64,000 nucleotides of DNA from contig NC_002689.2 in assembly GCF_000011185.1 (NCBI RefSeq), positions 930,001 to 994,000 of the forward strand. The letters run 5' to 3'. Of this stretch, positions 38,891-47,136 are shown one piece after another. The notes under the pieces are model-generated. The model was not told the DNA's origin and ran no database searches. It saw only the letters and a list, made by a program, of their open reading frames with translations. Each line of letters begins with the position of its first letter. The stretch's first letter is position 1. A program made the translations under genes and the position numbers. This DNA comes from Thermoplasma volcanium GSS1 (GTDB lineage Archaea > Thermoplasmatota > Thermoplasmata > Thermoplasmatales > Thermoplasmataceae).

Positions 38891-40615
38891 TTAATGCAGT
38901 AGTGAATTGCCGATTGCCATTATTGATATGTCTGAGAAGTCTTTATGTTTTATTTGCTCCAGCGTATTATGTGTTACCCTCTCGTTTTCTGAAGTTAAAT
39001 ACTCCATGACCGTAACCTCAGTGCTTCCGGATATTCCGTTTTCGATAAGATAATCTGCTATTTTAGAAGGCATGAAATCATATGGCCTCGGTATTACAAG
39101 CACCCTTCCATTTCTGCGAAGAGAATCAAGCATTTCCTTCTTTCTATCTTCGATGTATCCGGTAACATGAAAGGAAATGACAGGCGTAAGTTCTAAAGGC
39201 ATACCGGATCTAGCCGATGCAGCCTGCACCGAACTTATGCCTGGTATTATCTCGTAATTTCTACAGCGCCCTATAAACCTCCTTATAAGTTCCGATTCTG
39301 AGAAACATGAGTCGCCGGTGAATAGGAAGGCTATCCTATAGCCTTTATCGTATAGATCTATTATCCTTTCCACATATTTCTGCTGATCCTTCCAGTGCAA
39401 TACGATTTGTTCTTTTTTCCCAATTGCGTTCCTTGCAATACGCATAGGCATCTCGTATCCTGCTACAATGTCCGCCTTAGCAATTCGATCTATCGCTGCC
39501 AACGTCATCAGGCTTGGATCGGACGGCCCTACCCCAATGAACCATATTTTCCCTTCGAATAGCTTCCTTCGTGATGCAACAGATATTGTCATAGAATGGT
39601 CGAACTTTGTGAAGGGGTAAATAATCCTAGAACCTGGACCTAATGATAAAAGTGCAGACGGCTCTGCAGAACCAGGAATCCCTAATTTTTCCTCTGCTTC
39701 TTCGGATATATGGCTCAACAGCGAAACATCGACGGATTTTAGATCATCGGCAGAAAAAGTCCGGAATTCTGTTCCGTTATCCTTAATCAATTCCGATAGA
39801 AATTTGTTATACCGAAGTGAAGATACACAATTTACATCATCATATCCAAGTCCGAGGCTTAACAATACCTCTTCGATCCTTTTCTTTATATTATATGGGT
39901 CTGCTTTTCCCGTGAAACCAATGCCAACTGATATATCGTCCGGAACAAGATAGCATATCTCGCCTCCTTCTCCTGGCCTATCTGTTATTATTATCTTTGC
40001 ATCATCTGATCTGCTGTAGGTTTTCCAAGGGTACTTTATCATTTCAAACGCGTGTTTTCTCTTCGAACTTTCATTCCTTGCAAAGACAGGATCACCGTTA
40101 GCTAGTGCAGTGTTGATCTTTAATACGCACTCAGGGTTAGCTATAGTGCAGTAGAGGCGCCTAGACATCTCCTCGACTGACATCAATCCATTCAGTTCTA
40201 CAGCGTCCGTTATTATATACTCACTTCCGATGAGTTCTGAGATGAGCCGTGCGAAGACATTCGCTGATCCAGAATGGCCATTGACGATAGGAATTGCATA
40301 TCTGCCGTAATCGTCTACTACGATCACTGCTATGCCTTCCTCTTTCAATATTGACGCTTTCTCTATTATTCTTACAGCACCGCCAAGAGACATTACAAGA
40401 ACTAAAACATCGCTTTTTCGTACTTCACTCAAGACAAAGTTTTGCGTGCTTCCGATGTACGTATTGCACCCTTTCAAATTCGATCTGCTATAGCATTTAA
40501 CAGCCAGGCCTTTTTCTGAGAGCTTTTCGCTTATTTCCAAGGCGGTCTCAGATCCTCGTTTTGATATTCCGGCAACGGTTATCTTTCTCCCATAGAACAG
40601 CGCCAATTCATTCAA
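38891..40615 (-). CDS. cbiGE: CbiG-CbiE fusion: cobalt-precorrin-5A hydrolase plus precorrin-7 methyltransferase
   Basis: A 574-residue two-domain protein. Residues 1 to about 350 are CbiG: LVMSLGGAVRIIEKAS, VIVVDDYGRYAIPIVNGHSG (the G.HxG signature) and a C-terminal region SVGIGFTGKADPYNIKKRI. From about 355 to the end is a complete CbiE-type tetrapyrrole methylase: IWFIGVGPSDPSLMTLAA, then LFTGDSCF, then YEIIPGISSVQAASARSG. So two enzymes of the anaerobic cobalamin ring pathway, the C2 lactone-opening deacetylation step and C5 methylation, are one polypeptide. TTG at 40615 is preceded by AGGAGG and overlaps the cbiF stop by four bases. CbiE is more often fused to CbiT (as CobL) or separate. 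Last gene of the cobalamin operon. Confidence 0.9.
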   Translation of the reverse strand: MNELALFYGRKITVAGISKRGSETALEISEKLSEKGLAVKCYSRSNLKGCNTYIGSTQNFVLSEVRKSDVLVLVMSLGGAVRIIEKASILKEEGIAVIVVDDYGRYAIPIVNGHSGSANVFARLISELIGSEYIITDAVELNGLMSVEEMSRRLYCTIANPECVLKINTALANGDPVFARNESSKRKHAFEMIKYPWKTYSRSDDAKIIITDRPGEGGEICYLVPDDISVGIGFTGKADPYNIKKRIEEVLLSLGLGYDDVNCVSSLRYNKFLSELIKDNGTEFRTFSADDLKSVDVSLLSHISEEAEEKLGIPGSAEPSALLSLGPGSRIIYPFTKFDHSMTISVASRRKLFEGKIWFIGVGPSDPSLMTLAAIDRIAKADIVAGYEMPMRIARNAIGKKEQIVLHWKDQQKYVERIIDLYDKGYRIAFLFTGDSCFSESELIRRFIGRCRNYEIIPGISSVQAASARSGMPLELTPVISFHVTGYIEDRKKEMLDSLRRNGRVLVIPRPYDFMPSKIADYLIENGISGSTEVTVMEYLTSENERVTHNTLEQIKHKDFSDISIMAIGNSLLH

Positions 40616-41375
40616 GATGAGCCCCTCCTAAAAGAATGCGTATAGCTTGGATCGTAAAGTTTCGTGCTGTAAACCCTCTCAGGATTGACAACTTTACCTA
40701 CAACAATTATTGCTGTTCGATATATCCTGTTGTCCTTCACCTTCTGAACTATATCTTCGAGTGTCCCGCGTATTACCTTTTCGTCCTTCCAGGTAGAGTG
40801 GTAAACTACACCCACTGGAGTATCTTTCGGGTATCCTCCTTTCAGGAGATCTTCAACTACCTTCTCGATTATGTGTATAGCTGTGAAGATAACCATGGTA
40901 CTTTGATGGCTTGACAATGCTAATATAGACTGCTTTTCTGGTACTGGTATCCTCAGCGATCCTCTGGCTATTATAACAGACTGAGATATGTTGTCCATGG
41001 TAAGCTCTATTCCTAGTGAGGCCGCCGCAGACGTAAGCACACTGACACCGGGAATAACCTCGAAATCTATGCCCTTTTCCCTCAGAAGTGAGAGTTGCTC
41101 CATAAGTGCACCGTACAAGTGCGGGTCTCCAGAATGGAGCCTTACTACATCCTTCCCCTCTGCTATAGAATTATCGATATATCCATTATTTTGTTTATGT
41201 CCATTTCGGCGCTGTTGTATATCTCTGCACTCGGATTTGCGTATTTTAATATCTCAGGATTAACAAGGGATCCAGCGTATATTACTACGCCTGCCTTTCG
41301 AAGGATATTATATGCTTTTAGCGTCAAAAGTTCAGGATCTCCCGGCCCTGCCCCAACTATATACACCTTTGGCAT
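40612..41375 (-). pseudogene. cbiF: CbiF, cobalt-precorrin-4 methyltransferase, frameshifted
   Basis: The N-terminal part ([19 protein letters not shown]) starts at the ATG at 41375 and runs into a stop after MDISIIL at 41163-41165. The other part, in a second frame, starts [20 protein letters not shown], the second signature of the family, and continues to YEI-type motifs EVIPGVSVLTSAAASLG and to the normal end at 40612. The span is 764 bases, one short of a multiple of three. A missing base near 41175-41180 in the run ATATCGATAATTC would restore a protein of the family's normal length. Whether this is a real mutation, a sequencing error or programmed shifting is open. It overlaps cbiL by one base. 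Confidence 0.85.
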
Positions 41376-42076
41376 CAGTATCGCCTCGCTATTACAAGTG
41401 AAAAGTAGTCGCCGTCCTCATTTCCAGCTTTTTCCGTTATAAATTCACTGTCCATTGTGCATCGTCTTGCATATATGTATTTCATCCCATCACCCATTAA
41501 ATTCCTTATTCTTTCTAAAGAAAAAGATCCTGTCGGAACTTTCATTATAACTACTGTGTCATATTTTTCGAAACTGCCTATTTCCAATAATTTTCTGTAC
41601 GTAGTTACGAGAACAGAATCATCACCGCTAGCTATGTTAATGGAGGATCTAGCTGAACACGCATCTACAGAATTTACGCCAGGCACGTACTCTATGCTGA
41701 CTCCTTTTTCCTCCAGCATTTGCTTTATTTTTCCGAATGTACTGTAAAATGTAGGCGAACCTATTACAGCATATGATAGAATTTTATGTTTTGCCAAATC
41801 AGAAATTATCTCTGCTACATTTTTCTCCAGGAAGGATTTGTTGTAATTATGATCCCGTGTCATAGGAAACTCCAGATCTTTCACCTGTGGTAAAGATCCT
41901 TCATTTTTTCCTGCAAAGAGCTTCTCTAGAATTGACCTTGCGATCCTATGTTCACCGCCGGAACATGGTACGTAGATTATATCGCTTTTCAAAACTGTAT
42001 CAAGGGCTTTTAATGTAACCAATGATGGATCTCCAGGGCCGAGCCCAACAACGTAAAGCTTCATATCTGCATTCAA
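41375..42076 (-). CDS. cbiL: CbiL, cobalt-precorrin-2 C20-methyltransferase
   Basis: A 233-residue tetrapyrrole methylase that puts a methyl on C20 of (cobalt-)precorrin-2. It shows the first glycine-rich motif [23 protein letters not shown], the conserved [12 protein letters not shown], then [16 protein letters not shown]. The GSPTFYS segment and YVPGV..V are typical of CbiL/CobI. The start is TTG at 42076, spaced 6 bases from an AGGTGAG site; an internal ATG at 42064 is a poorer choice. The TTG overlaps the cbiT stop (four bases), and its stop overlaps the cbiF start. Confidence 0.92.
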   Translation of the reverse strand: MNADMKLYVVGLGPGDPSLVTLKALDTVLKSDIIYVPCSGGEHRIARSILEKLFAGKNEGSLPQVKDLEFPMTRDHNYNKSFLEKNVAEIISDLAKHKILSYAVIGSPTFYSTFGKIKQMLEEKGVSIEYVPGVNSVDACSARSSINIASGDDSVLVTTYRKLLEIGSFEKYDTVVIMKVPTGSFSLERIRNLMGDGMKYIYARRCTMDSEFITEKAGNEDGDYFSLVIARRY

Positions 42077-42678
42077 GGCTGCTCACCTGAAACTACGAAT
42101 ATTGGGTTCCTTGCTATCATAGCGTAGCTCGAGCCTGTCTTCATCCCTACAGAAATTTGTACTTCTATCACTGATACGTTCCTGAAATTATTCAGCTCCA
42201 ATGATTCAACTGCGTCATTCAAAGTCTTGACCTGAATTGCATTAATAACAACACGAGCACCACTCTTTAAGAAAGGCACATACTTGCTAACAAGATTTGG
42301 GAGATCGCCTGTCCCCCCTCCAATAAAGATAGCATCGAATGAATCGGCAGGCGAATAGGCATATGCATCCGCAAGAACTAATTGTATGTTCTTGTATGGA
42401 GATAAACGATCAAGATTTATCCGGGCTAGTTTGATAGCTTTTTCATCGCGATCCAAGGCTATTATTTTACCATTTGGACCTGCAAGCCTAGACATATCTA
42501 CAGCAACTGAACCAGTACCCGTTCCTATATCAAGAAAATGGCCTCCATTACGGACTCCCAATCTGTTTAGAGAGATGAGGCGAATTTCTTCCTTGGTCAT
42601 AGGTATGCCATCCACTCTTTCAAAAAGACTGTCTGGAGTTACGATATAATAATCGAATTTCGACTTTTCACTTTCCAT
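42073..42678 (-). CDS. cbiT: CbiT, cobalt-precorrin-6B C15-methyltransferase (decarboxylating)
   Basis: A 201-residue Rossmann-fold methyltransferase, distinct in fold from the CbiL/F/H/E family. It has the family start TPDSLFERVDGIPMTKEEIR, motif I FLDIGTGTGSVAVDMSRL, IIALDRDEKAIKLARINL and DAIFIGGGTGDLPNL. It methylates C15 with loss of the C12 acetate carboxyl. A GGAGGTTC ribosome binding site lies 7 bases before the ATG at 42678, which overlaps the cbiD end by 11 bases. Here it is a free-standing protein and the CbiE half is fused to CbiG instead. Confidence 0.93.
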   Translation of the reverse strand: MESEKSKFDYYIVTPDSLFERVDGIPMTKEEIRLISLNRLGVRNGGHFLDIGTGTGSVAVDMSRLAGPNGKIIALDRDEKAIKLARINLDRLSPYKNIQLVLADAYAYSPADSFDAIFIGGGTGDLPNLVSKYVPFLKSGARVVINAIQVKTLNDAVESLELNNFRNVSVIEVQISVGMKTGSSYAMIARNPIFVVSGEQP

Positions 42679-43804
42679 ATTTGAGAACCTCCTTTATATG
42701 CCCGTCTAAATGCGATCCTATAATCTTCCCATCATGATCTATAATCACAACTGAAAACCCGACGGATCTGGAAAAATCAGCCTTAAGCCTGTTAGATATT
42801 CTAGATGCTATTGTATTCAATACTTCAGCTACAATGCCTTCTTGTTCTATAATTGATATGGCCTCCCCAGTGTTGCTGGATTCCATTATTCTCTTTACAG
42901 CACCTTTGGAAATTCCGTACATAGCAGCCACAGCCGCAAGTGTCTCCATACGGCCATCTGCTACCTTGCTGTGTGTATTGTATATCCCTGCAGCGATCTT
43001 TACAAGCTTTCCTGGAAGCCCGAAGATTACGACATGATCGTATGCAGATTCGATCGAGGCGCTGACCGCTGCACCTACCTTATCGCCTATTAGTACGAAG
43101 GCTTTATCTGGAAGCGCAAAGTACTTTTTAGCGAACTTTAATGCAGTGTTTCCCGGACATAGCACGATAATTTTAGAGACGCACCTTCCGGCTGCAACTA
43201 TATACTTCAAGTGCAACTCATACTCTTCAGTAGAAACAGGTTCTTCTATGCCAGTAGTGCCAAGTACAGATATGCCGCCGAAAACCCCTACCTTTTCATT
43301 CATAGTCAACTTTGCAAATTCTTCACCATTGGGAACGGAAATTGATAATTCCACATCATAGCCACCAGCAGCTTCTCTTACGGCATCTTCTATCATTTTT
43401 CGTGCTCCCTGGCTTATTGCTTTTTCGCCCGGCCTTATGCCCAATCCGTCTTTCTCGACTACGCCTATGCCTGCATTTCCGGATATGGTTATTTTACTTC
43501 GTCCATTTTCCTGTTTTTTCACGACCTTGCAGTGGCACCTGATCGTTATGCCATTCAACTGATCCGGATTGTCTCCTGAAAACTTCTCTGCTGAGGCGTA
43601 TCCACTGCTTTCGTCTATTCGTACGCTCTCCACCACTTTAACTTCAATTCGTATGCCAATAGGCGTCGGGACTACAACCCTATTCTGTACGCCCTTCAAT
43701 ACGGTGAGCGTACAAGCCTTTGCGGCGGCAGCCGCAGTAAGGCCCGTAGTGATCCCGTACTGCTGAAACGGATTTACGCCAGAGCCATCAGAAGCGTACA
43801 TCAT
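42668..43804 (-). CDS. cbiD: CbiD, cobalt-precorrin-5B C1-methyltransferase
   Basis: About 378 residues. It has the CbiD signature near the N-terminus, FQQYGITTGLTAAAAAKAC, followed by the long conserved core (VEKDGLGIRPGEKAISQGAR, GVFGGISVLGTTGIEEPVS, VIFGLPGKLVKIAAGIYN). CbiD methylates C1 in the oxygen-independent pathway and is a marker of that pathway as opposed to the aerobic one (CobF). The start is at the tandem ATG at 43804/43801, overlapping the cbiH end by 14-17 bases. A longer frame from 43870 would run 83 bases into cbiH and lacks conserved residues. Confidence 0.92.
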   Translation of the reverse strand: MMYASDGSGVNPFQQYGITTGLTAAAAAKACTLTVLKGVQNRVVVPTPIGIRIEVKVVESVRIDESSGYASAEKFSGDNPDQLNGITIRCHCKVVKKQENGRSKITISGNAGIGVVEKDGLGIRPGEKAISQGARKMIEDAVREAAGGYDVELSISVPNGEEFAKLTMNEKVGVFGGISVLGTTGIEEPVSTEEYELHLKYIVAAGRCVSKIIVLCPGNTALKFAKKYFALPDKAFVLIGDKVGAAVSASIESAYDHVVIFGLPGKLVKIAAGIYNTHSKVADGRMETLAAVAAMYGISKGAVKRIMESSNTGEAISIIEQEGIVAEVLNTIASRISNRLKADFSRSVGFSVVIIDHDGKIIGSHLDGHIKEVLKYGK

Positions 43805-44543
43805 ACTTACCAGAATAGCCTCTCCTTGTAGCCATCCACCGGCCAGATACATACGTCTCGCTGTTCCCAATAATGACAGTGGTCAACATGTCTATCTCTG
43901 AGCATGAGAAGTCTTTCAATTGCACTATCTTTGCGCTTTGATCAGGCCTGTAGGCATTTCTTACTATACCTACAGGCGTATCGCCACTCCTATACTTCAA
44001 GAAATATTCCATTACTTTCTCGAGATTGTTTGGAAAGCGGGAGCCTCTTGGATTGTAGATGACGGTTACCAAATCAAGGATAGCAGCCGCCTCGGCTCTT
44101 TTCCTGATGACTTCCCAAGGCGTTAGGAGATCGCTGAGGCTAAGGACCATAAAGTCGTTGGATAGAGGGGAACCGAGAAGGGAAGCACAAGAAGAAAGTG
44201 CACTTATCCCTGGCACTACACTTACCTCAGGCATATTGTCTTCAAGAGTTGATAATATCTCGAATACAGCACCGGCAATTCCATATATCCCAGCATCGCC
44301 GCTGGATATTATGGATACGTTGTGCCCTGATCTCGCCAGTTCTATAGCTTTCTTAGCCCGTTCTATCTCACCCTGCATACCGTTTGAGATGTATATTTTG
44401 TTAGGAAACTTCTCCTTTATAAAGGAGACATAGAGGGAAAAGCCTATTACGTATTCCGATCTCTCAATAGCTAAGCTGGCTTGGGGAGTCATAAGATCAT
44501 TCGATCCAGGCCCTATACCGACAACAAACAAAGAACTCACCAA
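43788..44543 (-). CDS. cbiH: CbiH, precorrin-3B C17-methyltransferase
   Basis: A 251-residue tetrapyrrole methylase. It has FVVGIGPGSNDLMTPQASLA, YVIGFSLYV, the marker ISSGDAGIYGIAG and VSVVPGISALSSCASLLGSP, followed by the family's SDLLTPWEVIRKR and YNPRGSRFP. These are typical of CbiH/CobJ, which methylates C17 and causes ring contraction. The start is TTG at 44543 (or GTG at 44540) after a GGTGAT site; it overlaps the cbiC stop by seven bases. Fourth gene of the operon. Confidence 0.93.
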   Translation of the reverse strand: MVSSLFVVGIGPGSNDLMTPQASLAIERSEYVIGFSLYVSFIKEKFPNKIYISNGMQGEIERAKKAIELARSGHNVSIISSGDAGIYGIAGAVFEILSTLEDNMPEVSVVPGISALSSCASLLGSPLSNDFMVLSLSDLLTPWEVIRKRAEAAAILDLVTVIYNPRGSRFPNNLEKVMEYFLKYRSGDTPVGIVRNAYRPDQSAKIVQLKDFSCSEIDMLTTVIIGNSETYVSGRWMATRRGYSGKYDVRF

Positions 44544-45352
44544 TCAAGCATCACCCCAAAAGCATTTATCACAGAAGCTGCTATAGGGCTTCCACCCCTT
44601 GACCCAAGAATGGTGAGGTAATCGATGCCAGAAGATACCAAGGAATACTTTGCCCTCGCTGCCTGCACGAAGCCAACCGGAACACCTATCACAGCAGGAG
44701 GCTTTTCTTTTGTATCTCGAACAATGTTCAATAATTCTATCAATGCTGTAGGGGCGTTTCCTATCACAAAAATCGCGTCTCTTACACCATCCTCTGAAGC
44801 GATGCGCATAGCAGAAGCAGATTTCGTTATTCCCATTTGTTTGGAGATGCGATCTACTCTTTCGTCGTCCCCATAATACATTATTCTGCATCGATCCAGT
44901 AAATTCTTGTTGTATATTCCTGCCTTGACCATCTTCGCATCTACGACTATCCTGCATCCATCCCTCAACTTCTCAGCTACTGTGTCAACGAAACCAGGAG
45001 ACATCCTTATTAAATCAATCAGACGGAAGTCCCCGGCAGCATGAACTATTTTGGAAAATAGGTACCTCTCCCTGGCATTCTCTATGCTCTCCGTTACGGT
45101 CTCTATGATGTTTATGCTTTCCTCCTCAATTTTTTCTGGATCCGCCCACTCCTTTAAGTGTTCTGCCCAGGAATTTAGAATGTGCGATGATATCGAATTG
45201 TTTATAGATTTTGCATCGCCGGCTATTTTTCTAAAGAGGTCTGAATCCATATTTATTTTGTATTCCTTATTTATTATGAAAGATCCATTACGTACGCTCA
45301 CACTTAGCAAACCCTCTTCACTTGTTATATCCAGCGTATACTCTATATTCAT
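44537..45352 (-). CDS. cbiC: CbiC, precorrin-8X methylmutase, with N-terminal extension
   Basis: It moves the C11 methyl to C12, giving (cobalt-)hydrogenobyrinate. The core from about residue 80 to 271 is typical: IEEESINIIETV, IVHAAGDFRLIDLIRMSPG, IVVDAKMVKAGI, and VIGVPVGFVQAARAKYSLVS. The catalytic histidine is the one in VHAAGDF. About 60-80 residues precede the normal start, with no motif I recognise (NIEYTLDITSEEGLLSVSVR). The ATG at 45352 is chosen because GGGAGGTGG lies 6-7 bases upstream; it still overlaps cobA by 35 bases. A further start at 45382 lacks such a site. Confidence 0.9.
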   Translation of the reverse strand: MNIEYTLDITSEEGLLSVSVRNGSFIINKEYKINMDSDLFRKIAGDAKSINNSISSHILNSWAEHLKEWADPEKIEEESINIIETVTESIENARERYLFSKIVHAAGDFRLIDLIRMSPGFVDTVAEKLRDGCRIVVDAKMVKAGIYNKNLLDRCRIMYYGDDERVDRISKQMGITKSASAMRIASEDGVRDAIFVIGNAPTALIELLNIVRDTKEKPPAVIGVPVGFVQAARAKYSLVSSGIDYLTILGSRGGSPIAASVINAFGVMLDW

Positions 45353-46076
45353 CAAAACCACCTCCCAAAGAAAGGATCTCATTGAGTTTTCGACCTAAAA
45401 TAATTATAGATGGCTTAGAACAATAATGTTCATCCAAATTCTCGGCATCTTTTAATAACGAGATCTTTGCACTCGGTAATGTTCCATTTTCGACTATAAG
45501 CATATCGGAATGGCCTAAGATAGACTGGCTCAGCCTGGCTATTTGCTTTAGGAATCTAGATCCCATAAGCACGACTACAACATCAGCGTACTTTAATGCG
45601 TCCCCCAAAGATGATGCATTGAATTTGCCTTCCGATATGGAGGCCGTTACGATAGCTATATGTCTGGATACATCTTTGACAGATAGCGGTATACCATAAA
45701 ATGTCGGGACGCCTATCGCTGATGTTATTCCAGGAACCACGATTACGTCAAAACCTAGGGTGGAGACCGCCCGTATTTCCTCAGAAAGCCTTGAAAATAT
45801 ACCTGGATCGCCTGACTTAAGGTGTACGGCTACATCGAAATTGTTTGCGTTTTCCTTGATATAGTTAAGGATGATCTTTAGGCCCACGTCTGAGGAAGTC
45901 CCTTGCCTGTGCCCTACGTTTACCTGTACTTTATTAGTACAGTATTTTTCTATAAGATCATCTGATACAAGGGCATCTTTAAACACTACCTGCGACTCTC
46001 TTATTGCTTCCAAACCCATGACCGTGATCAGGTCAGGTTCGCCAGGCCCAGCACCTACAATGTAGAATTTTTTCAT
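45318..46076 (-). CDS. cobA: Uroporphyrinogen-III C-methyltransferase (SUMT)
   Basis: A 252-residue enzyme that methylates uroporphyrinogen III at C2 and C7 to give precorrin-2, the entry point of the pathway. It has [34 protein letters not shown], and VVPGITSAIGVPTFYGIPLS, all family-typical. It is translated right after the dehydrogenase-like protein with ATGA overlap. The last part includes SKPSIIILGRKL, a normal end. The conserved G.P...R region is changed from usual KGGDPF to KSGDPG, an unremarkable variant. Confidence 0.92.
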   Translation of the reverse strand: MKKFYIVGAGPGEPDLITVMGLEAIRESQVVFKDALVSDDLIEKYCTNKVQVNVGHRQGTSSDVGLKIILNYIKENANNFDVAVHLKSGDPGIFSRLSEEIRAVSTLGFDVIVVPGITSAIGVPTFYGIPLSVKDVSRHIAIVTASISEGKFNASSLGDALKYADVVVVLMGSRFLKQIARLSQSILGHSDMLIVENGTLPSAKISLLKDAENLDEHYCSKPSIIILGRKLNEILSLGGGFDEYRVYAGYNK

Positions 46077-46717
46077 CTTCCTGCTGCACCATTTAGTATC
46101 TTTGCAATGGCCTCATCAGCCATCACAGGGTTTAAAACAGAATATTCTCTAATCCGCCTATCAACAGCAATTCTGTACATCATTATGCGTCTCTTTTTTG
46201 GCTCCTTCACTGATGATATGATCTTTTCCCTGTTTCTGGCTATAGCTTCTACAACTGACTGATCCATATTATCGATCAAAGCGTATTTTTTGATAGAAGC
46301 TGCAATTCTTTTCTTCACCATAACGGTCATGGCTGGGCTCTTACCAGACGTGGACACCGCAATCTTAATAGGCCCATACTGAAGTATGGCGCATAGGTTG
46401 ATATCATTTAAGTCGTTCCTGTCCGGCACATAAACAAGTTTCGAATGTCTCCTAGCGAAATAGGCTAATTTTGTGTCTAAATCACGATCTTCGGTTGATA
46501 TAAAAGCAAGGAAAGGTTTCACAGACTCGATGGCATCGTAACTATCCTCAAAACTCGAAGACACACGAATAACGTTTGCATCCTCTAAAAGAACTTCGTC
46601 TGATATAACGTATACAGTGCCGAATTCAGAGTGATACAATTCGAATTTATCCCTGAACTCTTTTCCGTGGCCGATAAATAGTGAAGTACTCTTACTCAAA
46701 CGTAAATCAACTATCAT
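46073..46717 (-). CDS. Precorrin-2 dehydrogenase-like protein (Met8/CysG N-terminal type)
   Basis: A 214-residue relative of siroheme synthase N-terminal domain, which oxidises precorrin-2 to sirohydrochlorin with NAD. It has LCAILQYGPIKIAVSTSGKS, corresponding to the family's ...(R)G.l.iaisT.GkSP, and a helical C-terminal domain with YALIDNMDQ. The NAD-binding loop is unusual: IGHGKEFRDK instead of the usual GGG.VA...K. If active it would supply sirohydrochlorin for cobalt insertion in the anaerobic route. It is the first gene of the operon. A TATA element in the middle of nested repeats precedes it. Confidence 0.82.
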   Translation of the reverse strand: MIVDLRLSKSTSLFIGHGKEFRDKFELYHSEFGTVYVISDEVLLEDANVIRVSSSFEDSYDAIESVKPFLAFISTEDRDLDTKLAYFARRHSKLVYVPDRNDLNDINLCAILQYGPIKIAVSTSGKSPAMTVMVKKRIAASIKKYALIDNMDQSVVEAIARNREKIISSVKEPKKRRIMMYRIAVDRRIREYSVLNPVMADEAIAKILNGAAGR

Positions 46718-46729
46718 TAAACGGAAAAT

Positions 46730-46763
46730 ACTAAAGTATATTTAAACTTTAGTAAGTTTACTT
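46730..46763. promoter_or_regulatory. Cobalamin operon promoter with nested inverted repeats
   Basis: ACTAAAGT (46730-46737) and its perfect inverse ACTTTAGT (46746-46753) flank the AT-rich core ATATTTAA, which is the TATA box for the minus-strand operon starting at 46717. Overlapping it are AAACTT-TAGT-AAGTTT (46744-46759) and AAGT-TT-ACTT (46754-46763), also perfect inverted repeats. So a stack of symmetric sites covers the promoter, a layout expected of a repressor that blocks TATA-binding protein. The regulator is not known. Confidence 0.6.
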
Positions 46764-46778
46764 AACATATAGTGAAAT

Positions 46779-47111
46779 TTAGAGGGAATAATACCAACGA
46801 TAAACTGAATCAGCGTTTATGTACTGAAGGAGGAGAGAAACTTTATAAGTACCATGAACAAGTACGAAACTGCCAGCCGCAGGAATTGGACCCGAGTAGA
46901 CAACGGTTATGTTTTGACCGTATGCATACAGAACGAATATAGATCTGTTCGTACTTTGCAATTCATAGACTATTTCACCATATATATAGTACGAGTGGCC
47001 TTCTTTCATCTCTGAAACAGGTGTTGAGGAGATCGGCGGTATCATGCCGTATACTAGAAGCACAACTGCAACGAGTGCTAAGATTGAAAGAAATAGTGTT
47101 TTTTTATACAT
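46779..47111 (-). CDS. Small membrane-anchored protein, possible CcmE-like OB fold
   Basis: A 110-residue protein with an N-terminal hydrophobic segment (LFLSILALVAVVLLVYGM) that should anchor it in the membrane or act as a signal sequence. The remainder is predicted beta-rich: YYIYGEIVYELQ, IFVLYAYGQNITVVYSGPIP, and VLVHGTYKVSLL. The pattern of a strand-rich sequence with ...vsY.G.lP......v.v.G.. resembles the OB fold of the haem chaperone CcmE, but the haem-binding histidine motif is absent. A TATA-like CTTATATAC about 26 bases upstream points to a leaderless message. Function open. Confidence 0.55.
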   Translation of the reverse strand: MYKKTLFLSILALVAVVLLVYGMIPPISSTPVSEMKEGHSYYIYGEIVYELQSTNRSIFVLYAYGQNITVVYSGPIPAAGSFVLVHGTYKVSLLLQYINADSVYRWYYSL

Positions 47112-47120
47112 TGGTCAATG

Positions 47121-47136
47121 TATACGATAGCGTATA
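47121..47136. promoter_or_regulatory. Inverted repeat near the start of the OB-fold-like gene
   Basis: TATACG (47121-47126) and CGTATA (47131-47136) form a perfect inverted repeat with a 4-base spacer, lying between the predicted TATA box (about 47135-47142) and the ATG at 47111 on the minus strand. It is at the position where a repressor would interfere with transcription initiation, but the sequence is short and AT-rich, so chance is possible. Confidence 0.35.

Noticed and set aside
43805-43870. Longer N-terminus for CbiD from 43870
   Set aside because: It would overlap cbiH by 83 bases and adds residues without family conservation; the ATGs at 43804/43801 fit better.
44544-44957. 137-codon minus-strand frame inside cbiC
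   Set aside because: It overlaps the CbiC core in another frame; the CbiC motifs decide for the latter.
46718-46778. Possible B12 riboswitch ahead of the cobalamin operon
   Set aside because: The gap is only 61 bases and its structure is DNA-type symmetry around the TATA box; no room for the large B12 aptamer.
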